Assembly (NCBI GenBank): GCA_025352685.1
Contig: JANXSN010000006.1
Location: 1 to 37,807 of the forward strand
From: Sphingomonadales bacterium
Lineage (GTDB): Bacteria; Pseudomonadota; Alphaproteobacteria; Sphingomonadales; Sphingomonadaceae
Length of the DNA: 37,807 nt
Direction: 5' to 3'
The notes beneath the pieces were generated by a model that worked only from the letters and a program-made list of their open reading frames with translations, was not told where the DNA came from and did not search any database. The first letter of the stretch is position 1; every line of letters starts with the position of its first letter. Below, piece by piece: positions 34,687-37,807 of the stretch. The translations under genes and the position numbers were made by a program.

Positions 34687-36918
34687 ATGAAAATGCTGCG
34701 CGCTTCCCTCCTCTCGGCCATTGCCGTTACGGCGTCCACCCAAGCGCTCGCCGATCGGCAGACTGCGGTTGGGCCTGGGTCAATCCCGCTCAATGCTACT
34801 GGCGTTCTTGGCGGGGTCGACCTGTCAGGTTCGGCAACGACGGGGACGTTAGTCGTCGGTGTCGTCGGCGGGCCAGCCATGGACGTGTTTACGCTCAACA
34901 ATCCCGTCATTCCCGGCCGCGTCGCGATTTCAACGGCTGCGAGTAGCCAGGGCAATGTTGTGTTTAACAGCAGCTCGACTGTTTATGGCGATATTGGTGT
35001 CACCCAGCCAGGTGGGCCGTTCTTGCTTGATATCAGGGGCGCCGGCGACGGGACTGTAGTCAACTTCATGGGCCCCGTCTTCGCCACGACAGTAAATGTC
35101 ACGGGCAAGGGCACAATGAATTTTAACAGCGGTTCGATCAATGTAGCCGCAACCAACTTCGCGGGTGACGGCACCATTAGCCTCGCGCCAAAAACAACGC
35201 TGATTGGCGCTTTGACAACAACGGCTGGAGCTAAGACCGGCACGTTGGTTCTTGGCGGCGGAAGCATACTTGACGGCGCCGTCGGCGGCGCCGTCGGGCT
35301 GAAGGCAATCAACGTGGTGGGCGGCAGCAATCTTGCTGGCGTGAGCGCCAACATCACTGGTGCCGTCGACGCCTTTTCCTTTTCGCTCGGGACCAACACA
35401 TTGAATATCGGCGGCGCCCTGACGATCGCCAATATCGGCCCGTCCGGCGTCATCAACACCACGCTTGCCAGCACCTCGGTCTACGGCAGCATTCGGCCAG
35501 TAGGCGCTTCCAATCTTGGGCCAAGCCTGCTGGTTAATGTGACTGTGGCGCCCAATGCCTACATCCCCGTCGGAAGCCAGTTCAACATCGTAAACGCGAC
35601 GAGCGGTACGAACGGCAGCGTTATCACCATATCGGTCCAGAACCCGAGTAATCCTCTGTACACCTTCCAACCGGTGCCGCTGGCTGGTACGATTGGTGGG
35701 CAAGTTCGCATCCAGGCGACCGGGACGCCGCTACTCGTGCCTTTGGCGCCGCCAGTCGGGGTCGTGTTGCCAGTTACTCTGCCGATCGCCGCTGCGGTTG
35801 TCCCTGTGCTCATTGGCGTCACGCCCACGCCTGATCTGATCAGTGTGTTCGCCCCGATCAACGCGTTAACGGATGCGGCAGCTGTCGTTGCTGCCGTAAG
35901 CCAGTTAGCTCCATCATCGACTGACGGCGCTGCCGCAATTGCCACCTTCTATGGCACACGACAGCTGCAGGACCTTTCGATGGCGCACCTCAGCAACATT
36001 AGGTGCGATCTAGAAGGTAACGAGGATCGCCGTCTTCAAAAGGACGCGCCAGTGTGTACCCGCGACGAACGGCGCGGTGGATTGTGGATGGAGGGCTACG
36101 GCTATTTCTCCAAGCAGAAGAGCCAGCAGGCTGTCGCTGGCTACAACCTTAACATCGGCGGTGCTTTTATTGGCTGGGATGCGCCGATCGGCGAGTTCAC
36201 GCGTGCTGGCGGTGGTGTAGGGTATGCCCACGGTAACATCAGGTCCAACGAAAATACGTCTCGGACTGAATTGGATAGCTACCAGGTCTCGGTTTACGTC
36301 GGTCATCAACGCGGGCCCTGGTTTATTAACGCCGCACTTTCAGTCGCCGCGAACGACTATTCCGGCGCGCGCGATATCATTTTCCCCGGGGTCTCGCGGG
36401 TAGCAACACACCGCTACGAAGGGCAGAGCTATACGTCGATCGCGACGACGGGCTGGAACCTGCGTTCGGGCGATTTCACGGCAACCCCCTTGGCATCGCT
36501 CCAATACAGCCGCGTTGACCTTAATAGTTACCGAGAGACCGGAGCCGGAGACATCGATCTTCGAATCGGATCGCGCAGCTATGACTTCCTTGAATCGATG
36601 CTGGGACTGAAGCTCTCCAAGAACGTTCATTACAACGGGGGTGTCTGGGTTCCCGAGGTTCATGCCAAGTGGCTGCATGAACTGAAGAACCCCGGTCTGT
36701 CTCAAGTCGCGACCTTCGATGTCGCAGGGTCGCAATCGTTTGTCGTCCCCGGACCGACCGTGTCAGACAATACGCTGAACCTTGGTGCTGGTCTCACGCT
36801 TGCATCATGCCAGTGCGGATCACACGCTTGGTCGTTCTCAGCAGGTTACGATTATTATCGTGCCGGATCCGGGAGCATTGCCCATCAGGGAACGCTCAAG
36901 TTGACAAAGAGCTTCTAG
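34687..36918 (+). CDS. Type V autotransporter
   Basis: From ATG 34687 the protein has 743 residues. A signal peptide (MKMLRASLLSAIAVTASTQA, then LA) precedes a passenger (about 25-450) rich in Gly, Thr, Val and Asn, in keeping with a beta-helix (GTISLAPKTTLIGALTTTAG). A beta-barrel translocator (about 462-743, from GGLWMEGYGYFSK) ends in a terminal phenylalanine (LKLTKSF). Such proteins secrete or display their passenger at the cell surface, often for adhesion. Unusual are cysteines at the linker (RCDLEGN, PVCTRDE) and in the barrel (SCQCGSH). The frame is open to 34603, but the signal peptide fixes the start. The gene is isolated between relics and ends at a strong terminator. Confidence 0.87.
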   Translation: MKMLRASLLSAIAVTASTQALADRQTAVGPGSIPLNATGVLGGVDLSGSATTGTLVVGVVGGPAMDVFTLNNPVIPGRVAISTAASSQGNVVFNSSSTVYGDIGVTQPGGPFLLDIRGAGDGTVVNFMGPVFATTVNVTGKGTMNFNSGSINVAATNFAGDGTISLAPKTTLIGALTTTAGAKTGTLVLGGGSILDGAVGGAVGLKAINVVGGSNLAGVSANITGAVDAFSFSLGTNTLNIGGALTIANIGPSGVINTTLASTSVYGSIRPVGASNLGPSLLVNVTVAPNAYIPVGSQFNIVNATSGTNGSVITISVQNPSNPLYTFQPVPLAGTIGGQVRIQATGTPLLVPLAPPVGVVLPVTLPIAAAVVPVLIGVTPTPDLISVFAPINALTDAAAVVAAVSQLAPSSTDGAAAIATFYGTRQLQDLSMAHLSNIRCDLEGNEDRRLQKDAPVCTRDERRGGLWMEGYGYFSKQKSQQAVAGYNLNIGGAFIGWDAPIGEFTRAGGGVGYAHGNIRSNENTSRTELDSYQVSVYVGHQRGPWFINAALSVAANDYSGARDIIFPGVSRVATHRYEGQSYTSIATTGWNLRSGDFTATPLASLQYSRVDLNSYRETGAGDIDLRIGSRSYDFLESMLGLKLSKNVHYNGGVWVPEVHAKWLHELKNPGLSQVATFDVAGSQSFVVPGPTVSDNTLNLGAGLTLASCQCGSHAWSFSAGYDYYRAGSGSIAHQGTLKLTKSF

Positions 36919-36948
36919 ATCTGACGTCTGTCAGCGTTGCACCCTCAA

Positions 36949-36982
36949 TCAATGGCCTGCCTATCGGCGGGCCGTTGATTTT
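36949..36982 (+). terminator. Rho-independent terminator of the autotransporter
   Basis: A 13-bp stem (TCAATGGCCTGCC / GGCGGGCCGTTGA, two G-T wobbles) with a TATC loop is followed by TTTT, 31 bases after the autotransporter stop. This is a textbook intrinsic terminator. Confidence 0.85.
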
Positions 36983-36993
36983 GGTGGCACCGT

Positions 36994-37530
36994 CAAAACA
37001 AGGCAATCGCGCTCGGCAAGGCTTCTTTGATTGCGGTTTGGGAAGCATCGAACCGGATCTGCGACAAACGGCTGCAATTACTGCCGGCTCCGGTGGTCGA
37101 GGCGGTGGAGCGGCACGGCCGCGTGCAACTTTAGAACAAAGTGCGCGCGCGACGGTCGACCGTGTGCTGCGCGAAGCAAGGGCTGGCAAACGGCATTCGT
37201 AGCGCCGTGCCGGTTCGAACGTTTTTGGACTGGAGGAATCCCGCGCCTGGGTTCCGCGAGATCGATCTGGTCTGGCACAACGGTCCAACCGCCGAGGGCG
37301 GTTTTGTTTAGACGCTGGTGGTGCCGGACATCGCAACCGGCTGGACAGAATGTACCTCCGGCGCCCTGCCGGTGCGCGACCAGACACAAGTTATCACGAT
37401 GTTGGCTCAGATCCGAAAGCTGTTGTTGTTAGCCTTGCCCGGCTTCGACACGGGTAACGACAGCGTATTCATCGATGCGACGGCCCGGGATTGTTGTGTA
37501 ATGCAAAATATCTGCTTCACGCGTTGCCAA
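36994..37530 (+). pseudogene. Integrase-core transposase pseudogene with two in-frame stops, cut by an IS
   Basis: In one frame the remnant reads AIALGKASLIAVWEASNRIC, then DKRLQLLPAPVVEAVERHGR, a stop (TAG 37132), RTFLDWRNPAPGFREIDLVW with a likely catalytic aspartate, a stop (TAG 37309), LVVPDIATGWTEC and FDTGNDSVFI with the second aspartate. It continues to ARDCCVMQNICFTRC, where it meets the end of the IS5-type element at 37531. The pattern is of the DDE integrase-core transposases in which the sequence continues to a PY-rich segment after FTRCR. The start region has no good start codon. It is dead: two stops, N-terminal loss and 3' interruption. Confidence 0.8.
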
Positions 37531-37807
37531 GGCTTTGTTGCATAATGTGGCGCGAGCATGGCCGCGCTTTTACTTGAAGATATTATGCGACGCGGACGGT
37601 CACCGGTGTTCCTATTTCGGAGAACCGATTGAGGATTGCGGCACGGACTTTGAGCTCGGTAATCTGACGATCGAAGGTGCGCGCCATGACGCGCTGGCCC
37701 AGGAGTTTGAAGCAGTGCATTTTGGTCTCGACCAGACTGCGACGATGATAGCCGCTCCACTTCTTCCAGATGGCACGACCAAGCCGCTTTGTTACGCGTA
37801 GCGCTTC
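37531..37807 (-). mobile_element. IS5-family insertion sequence, one end only (continues past window)
   Basis: The terminal sequence starting GGCTTTGTTGCATAAT at 37531 resembles the end of IS5-type elements, and the transposase 3' end lies 52 bases inside. The other end and any target duplication are outside or not identifiable. Confidence 0.75.
37583..37807 (-). CDS. IS5-family transposase, C-terminal part (cut by window edge)
   Basis: Seventy-four complete codons end at TAA 37583-37585. The protein reads AIWKKWSGYHRRSLVETKMH, then CFKLLGQRVMARTFDRQITE and RAAILNRFSEIGTPVTVRVA, the standard C-terminus of IS5/IS1031-type transposases, where the YHRRSLVETKM region carries the catalytic glutamate (DDE). 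The start of the gene lies beyond the right edge. No stop or frameshift is seen in the visible part, so it may be intact. Confidence 0.85.
   Translation of the reverse strand, partial: EALRVTKRLGRAIWKKWSGYHRRSLVETKMHCFKLLGQRVMARTFDRQITELKVRAAILNRFSEIGTPVTVRVA

Overview
The window looks like chromosomal DNA from a GC-rich alphaproteobacterium, most likely a sphingomonad (order Sphingomonadales). The reasons are a TonB-dependent receptor next to a TPR-sulfotransferase, a propionyl-CoA/methylmalonyl-CoA cluster with bioB inside it, a glutathione-dependent formaldehyde cluster, an MlaA lipoprotein and an IS5-type element. This is a judgement from protein families; no 16S gene or other marker is present. 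I see no tRNA, rRNA or CRISPR array.

Layout, left to right. (1) 1-8.0 kb: the end of a phytoene-desaturase-like oxidoreductase, then a leftward run of a TPR-sulfotransferase, a TonB receptor, an APC permease abutting the receptor, a hicA-hicB toxin-antitoxin pair and a fused nucleotidyltransferase-HEPN protein. (2) 8.2-10.5 kb: a small lipoprotein, a class I glutamine amidotransferase and a serine acetyltransferase. (3) 10.6-14.1 kb: a secreted protein with eight 19-residue repeats and a secreted subtilisin-like protease (leftward), divergent from an ECF sigma factor and its anti-sigma factor (rightward). A perfect 10-10-10 inverted repeat lies between the divergent pair. (4) 14.1-15.0 kb: a PAP2-family membrane phosphatase. 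(5) 15.3-23.5 kb: propionyl-CoA carboxylase beta, methylmalonyl-CoA epimerase, a PaaG-like crotonase, methylmalonyl-CoA mutase, biotin synthase and the biotin-carrying carboxylase alpha subunit. This is a nearly complete propionyl-CoA to succinyl-CoA route with its cofactor enzyme. (6) 23.5-30.3 kb: an RND efflux permease without an adaptor, a large HAD-domain protein with a G9 tract, and an MlaA lipid-transport lipoprotein. (7) 30.3-33.6 kb (leftward): S-(hydroxymethyl)glutathione dehydrogenase, a decayed purU, a VOC protein, S-formylglutathione hydrolase and an RNase H-like protein. (8) 33.8-37.8 kb, a degraded accessory zone: a helicase relic, a long AT-richer gap, an autotransporter ending in a strong terminator, a transposase pseudogene with two in-frame stops, and an IS5-family element that cuts that pseudogene and runs off the window.

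How they fit together. Two metabolic modules are clear: odd-chain/branched acyl-CoA degradation through methylmalonyl-CoA, and formaldehyde oxidation through glutathione adducts. The sigma/anti-sigma/protease/repeat-protein block looks like a self-contained envelope-response module and is the best candidate for something not yet described. The last 4 kb shows gene decay and repeated insertion.
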